64,000 nucleotides of DNA from Pseudomonas sp. S06B 330 (GTDB lineage Bacteria; Pseudomonadota; Gammaproteobacteria; Pseudomonadales; Pseudomonadaceae), in contig NZ_CP088149.1 in NCBI RefSeq assembly GCF_002845275.2, forward strand, positions 2,352,501-2,416,500. The letters are read 5' to 3'. This document shows positions 54,840-63,548 of the stretch, piece by piece. Position 1 is the first letter of the stretch; each line of letters starts with the position of its first letter. The notes below the pieces were generated by a model, which did no database searches, had not been told where the DNA came from, and saw only the letters and a list, made by a program, of their open reading frames with translations. A program made the position numbers and the translations under genes.

Positions 54840-55049
54840 ATGGATGTGCTCGACCTGCAAAAAATCGAAGAGAGCGGCAAGCTTTTAGCGAACGTCTGTG
54901 CGGCATTGAAGGAGCTGAAGGACTACCATGCAGAACATGACAGGTCAGAGGACGGCTACCTTGAAACAGTTAGGGGGCTAGAGTGTGCCGTAGGGTCTGC
55001 TAATGCTAAGTGGCAAAAATTTGCAGAACAGAATTTTTGGCCTGAGTAG
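54840..55049 (+). CDS. small acidic helical protein, unknown
   Basis: The 69-residue frame (MDVLDLQKIEESGKLLANVC, AALKELKDYHAEHDRSEDGY) is helical and charged. AAAGGAG lies directly at the ATG, so GTG at 54846, six bases further, may be the true start. It is probably phage- or island-derived. Confidence 0.5.
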   Translation: MDVLDLQKIEESGKLLANVCAALKELKDYHAEHDRSEDGYLETVRGLECAVGSANAKWQKFAEQNFWPE

Positions 55050-55085
55050 GCGCTATCACCTCATCTTCTGAATCCTGCTGAATCA

Positions 55086-55318
55086 TCAGCATGCTCTGCG
55101 GCTGAACGCTAAAATCCGCTCAGGAGACTCGCAGAGCGTGTCCAGCGCAGCCATCGTTCCCGGCCGGGCCGCGAGCCATAGAACCTCGTTCCGCGCCACA
55201 ACTTCACTACCTACCATTGGATTACCCCCGGCATCATAGACACCTCCAGCCTCTGCTTGGACTGTCCCGGTATGCTGGATTCGGCCAATGGCGGACAGCA
55301 GCTTGGCCTGGATTCATC
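55086..55318 (-). pseudogene. phage-like gene remnant
   Basis: The minus-strand frame reads LLSAIGRIQHTGTVQAEAGG, VYDAGGNPMVGSEVVARNEV and LWLAARPGTMAALDTLCESP, with coding-like composition but no proper start. It may be the end of a phage structural gene. Confidence 0.35.
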
Positions 55319-55344
55319 ATCTAGCCCTTGTAGTCGCATCTGCC

Positions 55345-56166
55345 TCAGCGTGGAAACAACAACGTCACAGCAAAACGAAAACCCCAACCCTGCGGACCGT
55401 CATCTGGGCTGTCGAGCCAGTAGCGTGGCCCGACTTGCACCGTTAGGGGCTGACCACCGACTTTCAACAGCTGGGTGACCATCAGGTTGACCGGTACAGA
55501 CCATTCTCGTGACTGCCAGTTGTAGGTAGATTCGGTGTTCACCCCGTACGTAGTAAGGGTGCTGGTTGTATAAGAAAGGAAGGGTTGCAGGAAGGTTTGG
55601 TTTACCTTTTCCTTGTCGTCCGGAGGGCTGCCATCAAACCCCCAGATATGGTTGGCGAGTATTCCATGCGTCCAGCCATTTGCCTGTTTCAGCGCAACGG
55701 CGGTTGGGCCGCCTCCCCACTGTTCGCTACCGAGCAATTCATCACTGCCGGTGGGAATCAGCAATGCCGGGCCGACGCCGAGTATCCAGCCACCTTCTGT
55801 GGGCTCTTTCGGTGAAAAGAAGAAGCTTTGGGTGATATCGCCAACCCCGGACTTGTCCGCCGCACCATTGGGTGCATGACCGTGTTGATCGATGATCGGC
55901 AGGATGGTGCGCGAGATCAGGTTCCAGTCAGCGTTGAGGGTGAATGGTAGCACCGGCTGAATATTGGTCACGCTGTGCATGCCTTCCCCGGTCGGGCCCA
56001 TCTTCTGGTCCCAGTTGTACTGCACCGGGAGGCTGTACATAGCAGCTACGGGGTTGAGGGCTTTTTTGGCCAGCTCTGCAGAATCTTCAGCCCAAACTAT
56101 GGGCACGAAGCACAACGAAGCGACCAATGTCGAAGAGGTGTATATCCATCGCTGTTTCAAATCCAT
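55345..56166 (-). CDS. outer-membrane protein, MetA-pathway-type (phenol degradation family-like)
   Basis: The 273-residue protein has a signal peptide (YTSSTLVASLCFVPIVWA) followed by beta-strand-rich sequence: PVQYNWDQKMGPTGEGMHSV, GVGDITQSFFFSPKEPTEGG, PLTVQVGPRYWLDSPDDGPQ, and a terminal FRFAVTLLFPR. This fits the MetA-pathway/transporter family of outer-membrane channels. It is divergent from the sulfatase gene, so it likely handles the same hydrophobic substrate. The start at 56166 has AGGTG six bases upstream. Confidence 0.75.
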   Translation of the reverse strand: MDLKQRWIYTSSTLVASLCFVPIVWAEDSAELAKKALNPVAAMYSLPVQYNWDQKMGPTGEGMHSVTNIQPVLPFTLNADWNLISRTILPIIDQHGHAPNGAADKSGVGDITQSFFFSPKEPTEGGWILGVGPALLIPTGSDELLGSEQWGGGPTAVALKQANGWTHGILANHIWGFDGSPPDDKEKVNQTFLQPFLSYTTSTLTTYGVNTESTYNWQSREWSVPVNLMVTQLLKVGGQPLTVQVGPRYWLDSPDDGPQGWGFRFAVTLLFPR

Positions 56167-56441
56167 GTTCATCACCTGTAGTCGACTAAAGCGAACAGCA
56201 AGGGATAAGCATAGGCAACAGTGATTTATGTGCAATTTTCTCAAAGGTTGGAGCGTCTGGGAAAGTGCTGTGCGAGCGATTGGAGGTTAGGGAAACCGAC
56301 TACGGGCAACCGTTGCTTTGCGCCCAAAAGGATTATTTTAGACTGTTCGGTCACTAGCCAATTGATAAAAACCTACTACGTTTACCTATGCTCGCGTTTA
56401 CCGGTTTGGTAGTGCGATTTCCGACTAGCAGGAGCATAGAA
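56167..56441. promoter_or_regulatory. divergent promoter region of the alkyl-sulfate cluster
   Basis: No gene is seen. It lies between the minus-strand outer-membrane gene and the plus-strand sulfatase gene and is AT-richer than both. No regulator gene is encoded nearby in the window. Confidence 0.4.
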
Positions 56442-58463
56442 ATGAGTTTGGAGATGACGACAGGGCAGTTCTTCCCTCGTAGTGGTTCGAAAGCGCGCAA
56501 AGTTGCGGGCATGACATGCTCACTGGTAGTAGCCCTTGCGCTGGCGACCGAAGCGATGGCTGCAGAGCAACCGAAGCCCGCAACTGAAGCCACCAAGGCG
56601 GCCAATAATGCCTTGCTCAAGGAGCTACCCTTCAATGACAAAACGTCATTTGAGCTGGCCCATAAAGGTTTCATTGCTCCGCTGCCTACCGAAGTAATCA
56701 AGGGCAAGTCAGGCAATGTGATCTGGGATCCGAGCAAATATGCCTTCATCAAGGAAGGCGAGACAGCGCCTGACACGACCAACCCCAGCCTTTGGCGCCA
56801 ATCGCAACTGATCAACATCTCTGGCCTGTTCGAAGTTACCGATGGCATCTACCAGGTGCGCAACTACGACCTGTCGAACATGACCATTGTCGAAGGCAAG
56901 GAAGGTATCACCATCTTCGACCCGCTGATTTCCGCCGAAACGGCCAAAGCTGCGCTTGATCTGTATTTCAAGCACCGTCCGAAAAAGCCAGTGGTCGCGG
57001 TGATCTACACCCACAGTCACGTTGACCACTATGGTGGTGTGCGCGGTGTGATCAATGAAGAAGACGTCAAGGCTGGCAAGGTAAAGGTCTACGCACCTAA
57101 AGGCTTCCTTGAGCACGCAGTGGCAGAGAACGTCATGGCCGGCACCGCCATGAGCCGTCGCGCCAGCTATATGTACGGTAACCTGCTGCCGCCGAACGCA
57201 AACGGCCAGCTGGGGGCTGGACTGGGTACTACCACCTCTGCCGGTACAGTAACTCTCATCCCACCGACAAATATCATCGAAAAGACGGGCGAAAAGCACG
57301 TTATCGACGGTCTCACTTATGAGTTCCTCTATGCGCCAGGCAGCGAGGCACCGGCCGAAATGCTGTATTACATCAGGGAGAAAAAGGCCCTGAACACGGC
57401 CGAAGACTCCACTCACACCATGCACAACACCTACTCGCTACGTGGCGCGAAAATTCGCGAGCCACTGCCATGGTCGAAGTACCTCAACGAAGCGTTGAAA
57501 ATGTGGGGCGACGATGTTCAGGTGATGTACGCCATGCACCACTGGCCGGTCTGGGGCAACAAGGAAGTGAAGGATCAGTTGTCCTCGCAACGTGACATGT
57601 ACCGCTACATTAACGACGAAACCCTGCGTCTGGCCAACAAGGGGTACACCATGACCGAAATCGCCGAGCAGGTGAAACTGCCCAAGTCGATCGCCGACCG
57701 CTTCTCCAACCGCGGCTATTACGGCTCGCTGAACCACAACGTCAAGGCCACTTACGTTCTGCACTTGGGTTGGTTTATCGGCAACCCCGCGACCCTGTGG
57801 GAGCTGCCACCGGAGGAAGAGGCCAAGCGTTTCGTCGACATGATGGGTGGCGCCGATGCCGTACTGAAAAAAGCCAAGGAGTATTACGACAAGGGTGACT
57901 TCCGCTGGGTGGCCAAGGTTGTAAACAACGTGGTCTTTGCCGATCCAAATAACCAGGCTGCGAAAAATATGCAGGCCGACGCCCTCGAGCAACTGGGCTA
58001 CCAGGCTGAAAGCGGCCCGTGGCGCAACTTCTACCTGACCGGTGCTCAGGAGCTTCGTAATGGCGTGCAGAAACTGCCAACGCCGGACACTGCTAGCCCC
58101 GACACCGTGAAGGCGATGGACCTGGACCTGTTCTTCGATTACCTGGCCATGCGCCTGAAAGGGCCTGAGGTCGACGGTAAGCACATTACCCTCAATCTTG
58201 ACTTCACTGATCTGAAGCAGAAATACACGCTGGAGATGGTTAACGGCGTACTCAACCACACCGAGGGCATGCAATCGAAAGATGCTGACGCCACCATCAC
58301 CCTGACCCGCGACACGCTGAACAACCTGATGCTCAAACAGACCACGCTGAAAGATGCGAAAGGCTCGGGAGCTATTAAGGTCGAGGGCAACGAAGGCAAG
58401 CTTGAGGAGTTGATGAGCTACATGGACAACTTCGACTTCTGGTTCAACATCGTGACGCCGTAA
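56442..58463 (+). CDS. alkylsulfatase, SdsA1-like (metallo-beta-lactamase fold)
   Basis: SdsA-type enzymes hydrolyse primary alkyl sulfates such as dodecyl sulfate to alcohol and sulfate. The 673-residue protein has a signal peptide (cut near AMAAEQ) and the zinc motif THSHVDH at residues 190-196. It also has EAPAEMLYY, APGSEAPAE-type ligand regions, a dimerisation region (MYRYINDETLRLANKGYTM) and an SCP2-like C-terminal domain (LEMVNGVLNHTEGMQSKDAD). Length and order match SdsA1. The start at 56442 has AGGAG eight bases upstream. It should be exported. Confidence 0.93.
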   Translation: MSLEMTTGQFFPRSGSKARKVAGMTCSLVVALALATEAMAAEQPKPATEATKAANNALLKELPFNDKTSFELAHKGFIAPLPTEVIKGKSGNVIWDPSKYAFIKEGETAPDTTNPSLWRQSQLINISGLFEVTDGIYQVRNYDLSNMTIVEGKEGITIFDPLISAETAKAALDLYFKHRPKKPVVAVIYTHSHVDHYGGVRGVINEEDVKAGKVKVYAPKGFLEHAVAENVMAGTAMSRRASYMYGNLLPPNANGQLGAGLGTTTSAGTVTLIPPTNIIEKTGEKHVIDGLTYEFLYAPGSEAPAEMLYYIREKKALNTAEDSTHTMHNTYSLRGAKIREPLPWSKYLNEALKMWGDDVQVMYAMHHWPVWGNKEVKDQLSSQRDMYRYINDETLRLANKGYTMTEIAEQVKLPKSIADRFSNRGYYGSLNHNVKATYVLHLGWFIGNPATLWELPPEEEAKRFVDMMGGADAVLKKAKEYYDKGDFRWVAKVVNNVVFADPNNQAAKNMQADALEQLGYQAESGPWRNFYLTGAQELRNGVQKLPTPDTASPDTVKAMDLDLFFDYLAMRLKGPEVDGKHITLNLDFTDLKQKYTLEMVNGVLNHTEGMQSKDADATITLTRDTLNNLMLKQTTLKDAKGSGAIKVEGNEGKLEELMSYMDNFDFWFNIVTP

Positions 58464-58478
58464 TTCGTAAATTATGGG

Positions 58479-58515
58479 GCGATGGCGGCGGCAAATGAAC
58501 TGCTGCCGCCATCGC
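58479..58515 (+). terminator. long hairpin after the sulfatase gene
   Basis: GCGATGGCGGCGGCA pairs with TGCTGCCGCCATCGC across seven bases (one G.T pair). There is no T run, so it could be an RNA-stabilising or attenuating hairpin between the sulfatase and lipoprotein genes. Confidence 0.5.
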
Positions 58516-58575
58516 ACATAGTCGATGACCTTCGTTGTTTCAGACTTAAGCCGTTTGGCTAAATCGGAGTTTTAT

Positions 58576-59250
58576 ATGCAGCTCAAATCACTTGCCGCAC
58601 CGTTGTGCGTGCTATCCCTGGCGCTCTCGGGTTGCGCTAGTAAATATGTTGAGCCCGACCAGTATTCCGGATTTCTGAAGGACTACAGTGCGCTGAAGGA
58701 GGAGAAGTCACCGTCAGGCGCAGCCGTAATGCGTTGGATTGACCCGAAGGTGGACGCTAACAAGTTCAGGAGCGTCTACGTTGAGCCAAGCCAGTTGTAC
58801 CCCAAGCCACAGGCGACGGAAAAAATTCCGGACTCCACCCTGCAAGGCATCACTCGGTACTACAACCAGGCACTGCAAACCCAGTTCTCCAAAGTCTTGC
58901 CGTTGGCCAATGGCCCGGGCCCAGGCGTGTTGGTCGTACGACCGGCGATTACTGCGGTGAGCGCCAAGACCAAGGGCCTGCGCCCGTATGAAGTGATCCC
59001 GATTGCCTTGGTCGCCGCAGGCGTCAGTGCTGCCACCGGTATTCGCGACCAGGACACCAGCCTTTCGACTGAAGCACAGTTCCTCGATGCCAGCAGTAAC
59101 AAAGTGGTTGCCCAGGTAGTGCGTAAGGGCGCTGGGGCCGATCTGGATAACTCTGACCAAGTGATGACCGCCAACGACACCAGGGCGGTGCTCGATGGCT
59201 GGGCGATAGACATCGTCAAGTCGTTCGAGCAACTCAAGACCAAGCACTAA
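58576..59250 (+). CDS. DUF3313-family lipoprotein
   Basis: The 224-residue protein has a lipoprotein signal with lipobox LALSGCASKY. It continues YSGFLKDYSALKEEKSPSGA, AGVLVVRPAITAVSAKT-like and DNSDQVMTANDTRAVLDGWA, the DUF3313 pattern. GGAG precedes the ATG at 58576. It lies in the same direction as the sulfatase and FadL-like genes, so an envelope role in surfactant use or tolerance is likely. Confidence 0.85.
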   Translation: MQLKSLAAPLCVLSLALSGCASKYVEPDQYSGFLKDYSALKEEKSPSGAAVMRWIDPKVDANKFRSVYVEPSQLYPKPQATEKIPDSTLQGITRYYNQALQTQFSKVLPLANGPGPGVLVVRPAITAVSAKTKGLRPYEVIPIALVAAGVSAATGIRDQDTSLSTEAQFLDASSNKVVAQVVRKGAGADLDNSDQVMTANDTRAVLDGWAIDIVKSFEQLKTKH

Positions 59251-59318
59251 GACGTGGACCTCGACCTGCCGACATCACAGGCAGGTTGAGTTCAAAGGAT
59301 TGACCTTGAGGAGGTTTG

Positions 59319-60620
59319 ATGAAGTCAGCCACGTGTGATCTCAACCATGGCTTGCGGATTACAGGCCTGGCGCTCTGCTTAGCTGTACTGAGCAGTGAGA
59401 CATGGGCCGGTGGAATTCTAATCTACGAAGCCGGACAGGAAAGCAATGGTCTGGCCAATGCCGGTGCCGCCGCGCTGGCTACCGATCCCAGCGTGTTAAT
59501 GAGTAACCCGGCAGGCATTGCTGAGCTGCAGGGCACTCAGGTCAGCGCCAATGCGCAGTTGATCCTCGGTGACATGCGCTTCTCCCGCGACAGCAGCAAC
59601 CAGTTCGACGGCAACGAAGGCGGCAACGCCCTGCAATACCTGCCGGGTGCCAGCCTGTTTGTCAGCCACCAAATTGACGAGCGCGCGGCGATTGGCTTTG
59701 GCATGTACGGCAATTTTGGCCTGGCCTTGGACTACGATGACGACTGGGCCGGTCGCTACTTCAATCAGGAAGCAGCGATCATCGGCATCTCCTTTCAGCC
59801 AACCCTGGCGTACAAATTTACCGATGAGCTGTCCATTGGTGTTGGCCCGCGCATCATGTATGCCTACTACCGTAACGAAACAGCCATCAACAACAACCTG
59901 CTCGGGCTACGTGATCGTCCCGATGGCCAACTTGAATTCAAGGACACCGACGTCGGTACCGGCGTCAACCTTGGCCTGCTGTACAAGTTGAGCGAACACA
60001 CGCAAATCGGCCTGGCCTATACCAGCAAGGTTGATCTGGAGTTCAAGGACAAGCCCAGCGTGCACAAGGTCGACAACCTGATCCTCAACGGCGCATTGAA
60101 CCGCCTGGGTGCAGACTCGCTGGAGTTGGACATGTCGGTGCCGCAGACCGCGCTGGTCAGCATCGCCCATGACCTCAATGCGCAGTGGAAGTTGCTGGGT
60201 AGCCTTGGCTGGCAAGACTGGAGCGAGTTCGGCAACATCGGCGTGGAGGTCGACGCTGACGCATTGGGCGTCAGCCGCACTGCCGATCGCAAGTACAAGG
60301 ACACCTGGCACGCCTCGGTCGGTGCCCAGTACCAGCTCAATCCCCGCCTGCGCCTGAACATGGGGCTGGGTTATGACAGCTCGGCGGTGGACGACGAAGA
60401 CCGCACGGTTGATAACCCCATGGGCGAGGCCTGGCGTCTGGCCACCGGTATCAACTACCAGGTCGATGAAGGCCTGGACTTGCACGCGGCATACACACTG
60501 ATCTGGCTTGGCGACATGGAGGTGGAACAAACCAAGGCACGCTCGGGCGACACGCTTTCGGGCACCTACCGCAACGCGGCTCTGCACGTAATCGGTGGCG
60601 GCGCTACTTGGCGTTTCTGA
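59319..60620 (+). CDS. FadL/OmpP1-type outer-membrane channel for hydrophobic substrates
   Basis: The 433-residue protein has a signal peptide (cut after ETWA) and the FadL N-terminal hatch GGILIYEAGQESNGLANAGA, ALATDPSVLMSNPAGIAEL. A 14-strand barrel ends ALHVIGGGATWRF with terminal Phe. FadL proteins pass long-chain fatty acids and similar molecules. Beside an alkylsulfatase it should import the released fatty alcohol or the surfactant. GAGGAGG lies before the ATG. Confidence 0.9.
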   Translation: MKSATCDLNHGLRITGLALCLAVLSSETWAGGILIYEAGQESNGLANAGAAALATDPSVLMSNPAGIAELQGTQVSANAQLILGDMRFSRDSSNQFDGNEGGNALQYLPGASLFVSHQIDERAAIGFGMYGNFGLALDYDDDWAGRYFNQEAAIIGISFQPTLAYKFTDELSIGVGPRIMYAYYRNETAINNNLLGLRDRPDGQLEFKDTDVGTGVNLGLLYKLSEHTQIGLAYTSKVDLEFKDKPSVHKVDNLILNGALNRLGADSLELDMSVPQTALVSIAHDLNAQWKLLGSLGWQDWSEFGNIGVEVDADALGVSRTADRKYKDTWHASVGAQYQLNPRLRLNMGLGYDSSAVDDEDRTVDNPMGEAWRLATGINYQVDEGLDLHAAYTLIWLGDMEVEQTKARSGDTLSGTYRNAALHVIGGGATWRF

Positions 60621-60652
60621 CTCCACGCCCAACCGCGCCAAGGGGAGGCCCC

Positions 60653-60682
60653 ATGTTCAGATTCATCATGACCGCCATTGCC
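60653..60682 (+). pseudogene. 5' start of a gene interrupted by IS30
   Basis: AGGGGAGGCCCC precedes MFRFIMTAIA, which then runs into the IS left end. It is the next gene of the alkyl-sulfate operon. Its remaining part is not found on the other side of the IS. Confidence 0.5.
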
Positions 60683-61911
60683 TGTGGATTCAACCGGTCG
60701 ATGCAACACACTGGCTAAACCTGTCTGCCGGTGTTTCATAGTTTAGTGTCTTCCGAGGACGTTCATTCAGCGTCCTCGCCACTGCATTGAGCTGGTCCTG
60801 CGTGTAGACCGAAATGTCGGTGCCCTTGGGAAAATACTGCCGTAGCAGGCCGTTGGTATTTTCGTTTGACCCACGCTGCCAAGGATTTTGAGGGTCACAG
60901 AAATAGACCTTTATGTCGGTCGCCAATGTGAAACGCTTATGGGAGGCCATCTCTTTGCCCCTGTCCCAGGTCAGTGACCTGTAAAGCTCCTGGGGCAGCA
61001 GACGAGCGTTTTCGATGAGCGCGTTGATCACCGACTCGGTGTCCTTGCTGGCAACTTTCACCAGCATCACATAGCGGGTATGGCGCTCGACAAGCGTGGC
61101 GATTTGACTGTTCTTGCTGCCGAACAACAGATCACCTTCCCAGTGGCCGGGTACTGCTCGATCTTCAACCGTAGCTGGACGCTCACTGATTGAGACCGTA
61201 TCGCTAATCTTGCCGTGGCTCTCATTCTTCTGCGTGTGATGGCGCGAACGGCGCATTGCACGGGTGCGCCGCAAGTGCTCTAGCAATTCCTTCTTCAGGG
61301 CTCCACGGGCTTGAATGAAGAGGGTTCGATAGATCGTTTCGTGTGACACCTGAGAGCTCGCATCATCTGGAAATTCGCGCTTTAACCATCCGGCAATTTG
61401 CTCCGGCGACCACTGCAATTGGAGCTTGCTTGCTACGATCTGCGCCGCTGTTGGGTTCTTAGCCAGTTTACAGATCTTGGGGCGACATGCTCGGCTCCAG
61501 GCAGCTTGCTCGGCCTGACTTGCTCGATAGCTTCCAAGACCGCCGTTGCGCTTGATCTCGCGGCTGATAGTAGAAGGTGCTCGCCCGAGTAGTGATGCCA
61601 CCGAACGGATCGATTTCCCTGCCACTACAGCACGTGAAATCTCCTCGCGCTCTGCCAATGACAACGCCAATCGTGAGCGATGACGCACAGGAGGCTGGAT
61701 GCCTCCGGTCTCCGCCAGAATGCGCTGTATCGATGAGTGATTACGGTCAAACAACTGCGCGATCTGCTGGAGAGAGTCTCCCTTTCGCCAGTGCTCCCAC
61801 ATCAGCGCTTTCTGGGTTTCGGTGTAATAGATCCGAGGCCTTTGCTTCATCTGCAACACTCCTCCTGCTTACACAGAATCTAGTGTGTTGCATCGACCGG
61901 TTGAATCCACA
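60683..61911. mobile_element. complete IS30-family insertion sequence (1229 bp)
   Basis: The terminal inverted repeats are perfect over at least 29 bases: TGTGGATTCAACCGGTCGAT at the left and ATCGACCGGTTGAATCCACA at the right. One transposase gene lies within. The flanks show at most CC/CC as target duplication. The genes on the two sides do not belong together. Confidence 0.92.
60690..61850 (-). CDS. IS30-family transposase
   Basis: The 386-residue DDE transposase has an N-terminal HTH (GDSLQQIAQLFDRNHSSIQR, SIRSVASLLGRAPSTISREI) and the catalytic residues in VPGHWEGDLLFG, SLTWDRGKEMASH and GSNENTNGLLRQYFPKGTDI. The ATG at 61850 (MKQRPRIYY) is preferred, with AGGAGG about 10 bases upstream; a GTG at 61859 is too close. 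It is complete and probably active. Confidence 0.95.
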   Translation of the reverse strand: MKQRPRIYYTETQKALMWEHWRKGDSLQQIAQLFDRNHSSIQRILAETGGIQPPVRHRSRLALSLAEREEISRAVVAGKSIRSVASLLGRAPSTISREIKRNGGLGSYRASQAEQAAWSRACRPKICKLAKNPTAAQIVASKLQLQWSPEQIAGWLKREFPDDASSQVSHETIYRTLFIQARGALKKELLEHLRRTRAMRRSRHHTQKNESHGKISDTVSISERPATVEDRAVPGHWEGDLLFGSKNSQIATLVERHTRYVMLVKVASKDTESVINALIENARLLPQELYRSLTWDRGKEMASHKRFTLATDIKVYFCDPQNPWQRGSNENTNGLLRQYFPKGTDISVYTQDQLNAVARTLNERPRKTLNYETPADRFSQCVASTG

Positions 61912-62127
61912 CCGGTGAGCTGCCATTCGTTTGATCCTACAGTTCAGCTTGGTGATCTGCTCAGCCTGGCCCTGGTTGATCACCACCAGCTGCTCGATGT
62001 TCTTCCGTGCCCGGAATAGGTCATGCTGCAGTTGCTCATTTTCACCCCGGAGCAGGAGAGTATGCTGCTCGAGCATTTCCATGGGCGTCGGCACACCCAG
62101 CGCAAAGCTGTCGTCTTCGATGATCAT
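61912..62127 (-). pseudogene. coiled-coil phage-like protein truncated by IS30
   Basis: It starts MIIEDDSFALGVPTPMEMLE and continues as a coiled coil (LLLRGENEQLQHDLFRARKN, IEQLVVINQGQAEQITKLNC, RIKRMAAH), cut by the IS right end after about 72 residues. Such small coiled-coil proteins are common in prophage regulator or lysis regions. Function unknown. Confidence 0.5.
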
Positions 62128-62188
62128 GGTGCCACCTACCGATACTGTTTTTATATACGCTCGAAAAGCTCGGAGTTCCGAAACTTTA

Positions 62189-62320
62189 CTATTTTGAAGG
62201 CTTGGCAATCGCACTGATACGGCGGCAAACCCGCTCGGTAATACCTTCTTTTCGAGTGACCCAGCAGCAGGCTGGCATCGGCCAAGTCAGTGATCTCGGA
62301 AGCCGCTTTAGGTCGTAAAA
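62189..62320 (-). pseudogene. tyrosine-integrase C-terminal remnant 2
   Basis: RPKAASEITDLADASLLLGH then, after an extra A in CGAAAAGAAGG, the frame EGITERV.RRISAIAKPSK. It is closely similar to the C-terminus at 51456-51600. Only the last 40 residues remain and they are frameshifted. Confidence 0.75.
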
Positions 62321-62409
62321 AAGCAATGAAGTCATGGTGGTTCCGAGCCGAGCGGTTCACTGGAGGCACAACGCTACTACGTTGCAAGTTGCTCCGGTTG
62401 CTGGCTTTC

Positions 62410-62424
62410 CATCCACGCTGGATG
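62410..62424. promoter_or_regulatory. palindrome CATCCA-CGC-TGGATG, copy 1
   Basis: A six-base inverted repeat with a three-base centre, 77 bp before the start of the Gly/Ala-rich gene. The same site with CAC centre is at 63549-63563, within an otherwise partly similar upstream region. A shared operator or repeat remnant is possible. Confidence 0.45.
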
Positions 62425-62500
62425 CCCGGCCAGCGTTGGCCCTGGTACTCCCGGTTGCTATGATTTTAGCGGTAATGGCAATCTGCCCAAGGAGGATTTT

Positions 62501-62938
62501 ATGAGCGTGTGGGATATTTTTGAATCGATGGGGCGCGGGATTGATTCTGGACTCAGAGCGTTTGTCTCTGCTGGAGACGCCGTTGTGACGCATGTGGGGG
62601 ATGCCGCGCAAGCTGTTGAGGATACGGTGAAGGAAAACCCCGTGGCCTCCACAGTGCTAGCCGCTACTGCAACTGGGGGAATCGCATTGGTGGCAGCTCC
62701 AGCTATAGCTGCTGCAGCAGGATCGGCTGGCTTACTAGGTGCTGCTAGCACAGGCACTGCTATCAGTACTCTCCATGGTGCAGCTTTGACAAATGCGTCC
62801 CTTGCAGCGTTGGGCGGCGGCGCCGTTGCTGCAGGTGGAGGAGGTATGGTCGTAGGGACAGCAGTTGTAACTGGGACCGGTGCCGCGCTCGGTGGCGGTG
62901 CAGCGGCGGCCATAGGCAGCGGAACCAAGGACTCCTGA
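62501..62938 (+). CDS. Gly/Ala-rich hydrophobic protein, unknown
   Basis: The 145-residue protein has an amphipathic N-terminal part (MSVWDIFESMGRGIDSGLRA) and then several Gly/Ala-rich hydrophobic stretches (STVLAATATGGIALVAAPAI, AAAAGSAGLLGAASTGTAIS, GGGAVAAGGGGMVVGTAVV). AAGGAGG precedes the ATG, and a terminator follows. Such glycine-zipper proteins can be pore-forming or membrane-associated; no family is assigned. Confidence 0.65.
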   Translation: MSVWDIFESMGRGIDSGLRAFVSAGDAVVTHVGDAAQAVEDTVKENPVASTVLAATATGGIALVAAPAIAAAAGSAGLLGAASTGTAISTLHGAALTNASLAALGGGAVAAGGGGMVVGTAVVTGTGAALGGGAAAAIGSGTKDS

Positions 62939-62944
62939 TTAAGT

Positions 62945-62967
62945 GCCCAGCCCCGTGCTGGGCTTTT
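62945..62967 (+). terminator. rho-independent terminator
   Basis: GCCCAGC and GCTGGGC form a seven-base-pair stem with a five-base loop, followed by TTTT, seven bases after the Gly/Ala-rich gene. Confidence 0.75.
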
Positions 62968-63040
62968 GCTTCTGGATGCCCGTCCAGGAAGACGGTAGAT
63001 TCAGCCTCTAAAGGATGACTCTCTCCCATGGAGTGGATTT

Positions 63041-63403
63041 TTGCGCAAACTGATTGTTGTGCTTATGCTCGGTTTTCCATGCAGTTTTCGCGTAATCGCC
63101 GGTGATGCTAGGGCGGTCGAGGTCTCAGCCTTTGGAGCGATTGTTTCATCGAGTCTTGCTGTGACTCTTTTCCCCGTTACGCTTACCGAAGATAGCCAAG
63201 AAAGCAGCCGGAATAGCTCTAAGAGAGGTGACCAAAAAATACTGGCCGCTCGCAATGATGCTGCAGCTTTCGTCGCGAGTGATGGAGGTATTCGAGGCGC
63301 GAGCCTGGAGGCTGCATTCGAGGTTTTGCGTACTCAGAATGAGGTGGGCACAGTCAGCGACATTGGCTTGGCTGAAGCAGTCTTGGTTTACGAATTGCGC
63401 TAG
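63041..63403 (+). CDS. DUF2388-family exported protein
   Basis: The 120-residue protein has a signal peptide (KLIVVLMLGFPCSFRVIAG) and the DUF2388 core: KILAARNDAAAFVASDGGIR, GASLEAAFEVLRTQNEVGTV, DIGLAEAVLVYE. The family is characteristic of Pseudomonas. The start is TTG with GGAGTG five bases upstream. Function unknown. Confidence 0.85.
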   Translation: MRKLIVVLMLGFPCSFRVIAGDARAVEVSAFGAIVSSSLAVTLFPVTLTEDSQESSRNSSKRGDQKILAARNDAAAFVASDGGIRGASLEAAFEVLRTQNEVGTVSDIGLAEAVLVYELR

Positions 63404-63483
63404 CAAAAAGCGTTTCAACCACTGTTAGCCACCCCCCGCGATGGTTTTAGCGTTTGGGGGACGTAGGCGGTATACACGGATGT

Positions 63484-63507
63484 CCCATTCTATACGTATA
63501 GAATGGG
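63484..63507. promoter_or_regulatory. perfect 24-bp palindrome
   Basis: CCCATTCTATAC is followed directly by its reverse complement GTATAGAATGGG. There is no T run. It looks like an operator or a cruciform site in the 245-bp gap between the DUF2388 gene and the truncated frame at 63649. Confidence 0.6.
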
Positions 63508-63548
63508 GTTTAAGTGCACGGGCCCGAGCAGGTCCAGGACGGGCTTTC

